A stretch of 64,000 nt of DNA from Alphaproteobacteria bacterium PA2 (GTDB taxonomy: Bacteria; Pseudomonadota; Alphaproteobacteria; Caulobacterales; Caulobacteraceae), in assembly GCA_002256425.1 (NCBI GenBank), contig NKIZ01000001.1, positions 682,001 to 746,000 of the forward strand. The letters are read 5' to 3'. The number at the start of each line of letters is the position of its first letter. Within the stretch, counting starts at the first letter, position 1. The translations under genes were made by a program, and so were the position numbers. This document shows positions 63,163-64,000 of this stretch, piece by piece. The notes under the pieces were generated by a model. The model was given only the letters and a program-made list of their open reading frames with translations. It was not told the origin of the DNA and did not search any database.

Positions 63163-64000
63163 TCAAATCATGCCCCTGATCCTCGCCAGAGCCATGAGAC
63201 CGGACTTCACGGCGTCATCACCGTCCGCATGGCTGGTTTCGACACCCCGACGGGCAAGCGCTGTGGCGTACCGGGCGCAGAGGGCTGGAGCACCCAGCAG
63301 GACCACAGGCGCCCCCTCCAGACCGAGCAGTCTCGGGGTCGCGGCGACTTCAGAGCCGATCAGCAGGCCCGACAGGTAGGAACCGGTGGACACCTGGTCC
63401 GCTCCGCGACCGGCGACCCGCGACCTGGCGGAATAGATCCGGTTTAGCAGGCCATCGCCCTCGGCCGCAGCATCAAGGCCCTCTGCGAACACCGCCTCGT
63501 CGTGCACCTTGCCATCGCTGCGCAGTATGCTGTGCGCTGACAGGACCGCGAACAGTTCGCCGGTGAAGGCGCTGAGGAAGCGGACGATCCTGCCGTCTTC
63601 TATGACCAGCCATTTGGCGTGGGTGCCGGGTTGGCAGAGGAGGTATCTTCCGGCCTGCCGGGCCGGATCGGCAGACAGCCAGCCCAGGGCCTGGGTCTCC
63701 TCGCCCCGGAGGACGTCTCCGGCAGGGGACAGGCTCTCACAGCGAATGCCCGGCGCAATCCAGACATTCTCCGCCGGCGAGACCAGACCGGCGGCTATGG
63801 CCGGCAGGTCTGCGGGACAGTCAACATAGGGAACAGCCTGCCAGCCGATATTGGATCCGACTCCGCCGCACAACAGGGCTGGAAGGCCCTCTGCGCCGAG
63901 CGCAGGACGCACCTCGTTCAGGAACCTGTCTCCAGCCTCACCGGGCTTCAGGCGGTTGACCCCCAGGTCGAAGTCCTGGCGGGCGACCTCGCGGCCCTGC
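63163..64000 (-). CDS. dgoK: 2-dehydro-3-deoxygalactonokinase (N-terminus beyond window edge)
   Basis: The stop codon is at 63163 and the frame runs off the right edge, giving 278 C-terminal residues. DgoK phosphorylates 2-keto-3-deoxygalactonate in the De Ley-Doudoroff pathway. Family segments are GGVGSNIGWQAVPYVDCPAD, WIAPGIRCESL, EETQALGWL, LCQPGTHAKWLVIEDGRIV with the conserved GTH-K, and TGSYLSGLLIGSEVAATP. The frame stays open through 63912, so the GTG there is internal. Pathway partners such as dgoA would be expected to the right, outside the window. Confidence 0.9.
   Translation of the reverse strand, partial: QGREVARQDFDLGVNRLKPGEAGDRFLNEVRPALGAEGLPALLCGGVGSNIGWQAVPYVDCPADLPAIAAGLVSPAENVWIAPGIRCESLSPAGDVLRGEETQALGWLSADPARQAGRYLLCQPGTHAKWLVIEDGRIVRFLSAFTGELFAVLSAHSILRSDGKVHDEAVFAEGLDAAAEGDGLLNRIYSARSRVAGRGADQVSTGSYLSGLLIGSEVAATPRLLGLEGAPVVLLGAPALCARYATALARRGVETSHADGDDAVKSGLMALARIRGMI

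Overview
The window is about 64 kb of GC-rich (roughly mid-60s percent by eye) bacterial chromosome. The gene content points to a free-living alphaproteobacterium of the Caulobacterales type (Caulobacter/Phenylobacterium-like). Indicators are an alphaproteobacterial chemotaxis operon, an aa3 cytochrome oxidase locus ordered coxB-coxA-ctaB-small gene-ctaG-coxC-DUF983-SURF1-thrC-M16 peptidase, a PdeA-like GGDEF-EAL protein beside an AlgH/UPF0301 gene, two TonB-dependent receptors, several acyl-CoA dehydrogenases and a class II glutamate-cysteine ligase. The genus is inferred from memory of such genomes, not from a search.

Layout. 1-3888 (minus): chemotaxis operon STAS-cheY-cheA-cheW-cheR, cut by the left edge. 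4317-7654: a Spy/ZraP-like periplasmic protein, an OmpR-type regulator and its histidine kinase, and a convergent EF-hand protein. 7984-15116: class III alcohol dehydrogenase, a GNAT and a VOC protein, a lone receiver, a WYL regulator divergent from an unknown gene, a two-gene SPFH/Arc-type operon, and a probable (2S)-methylsuccinyl-CoA dehydrogenase. 15210-18557: GST, MATE exporter, secreted M20 peptidase. 18558-19980: a noticeably AT-richer insert with a candidate HNH-type toxin and immunity gene. 20039-35579: mixed metabolic, redox and transport genes, including a two-subunit molybdenum hydroxylase, rsmE, gshA, a POT transporter, a TonB-dependent receptor and tldD. 35860-45025: the cytochrome oxidase and assembly operon running into thrC and an M16 peptidase. 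45071-48656: GNAT, c-di-GMP protein, AlgH, peroxiredoxin. 48758-64000: a catabolic/uptake region with amidohydrolase, acyl-CoA dehydrogenases, LLM oxidoreductase, aldo/keto reductase, Gfo/Idh dehydrogenase, PhyH dioxygenase, ExuT-like MFS, TonB receptor, MaoC-like protein, TetR and 2-dehydro-3-deoxygalactonokinase (cut by the right edge).

Non-coding structure. A dispersed palindromic repeat occurs four times. Module A has a tccgataa/ttatcgga stem with a conserved loop; in three copies it is followed by a second hairpin, module B. Three copies lie at gene 3' ends; the fourth lies inverted in a divergent promoter next to a TetR-like operator. Strong hairpin terminators follow the POT transporter, coxA and the second TonB receptor. 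Two other probable operators stand out: a triple 11-bp repeat over the SPFH/Arc promoter and a 7-bp inverted repeat between the WYL gene and its divergent neighbour. No tRNA, rRNA, CRISPR array, transposase or integrase was seen.
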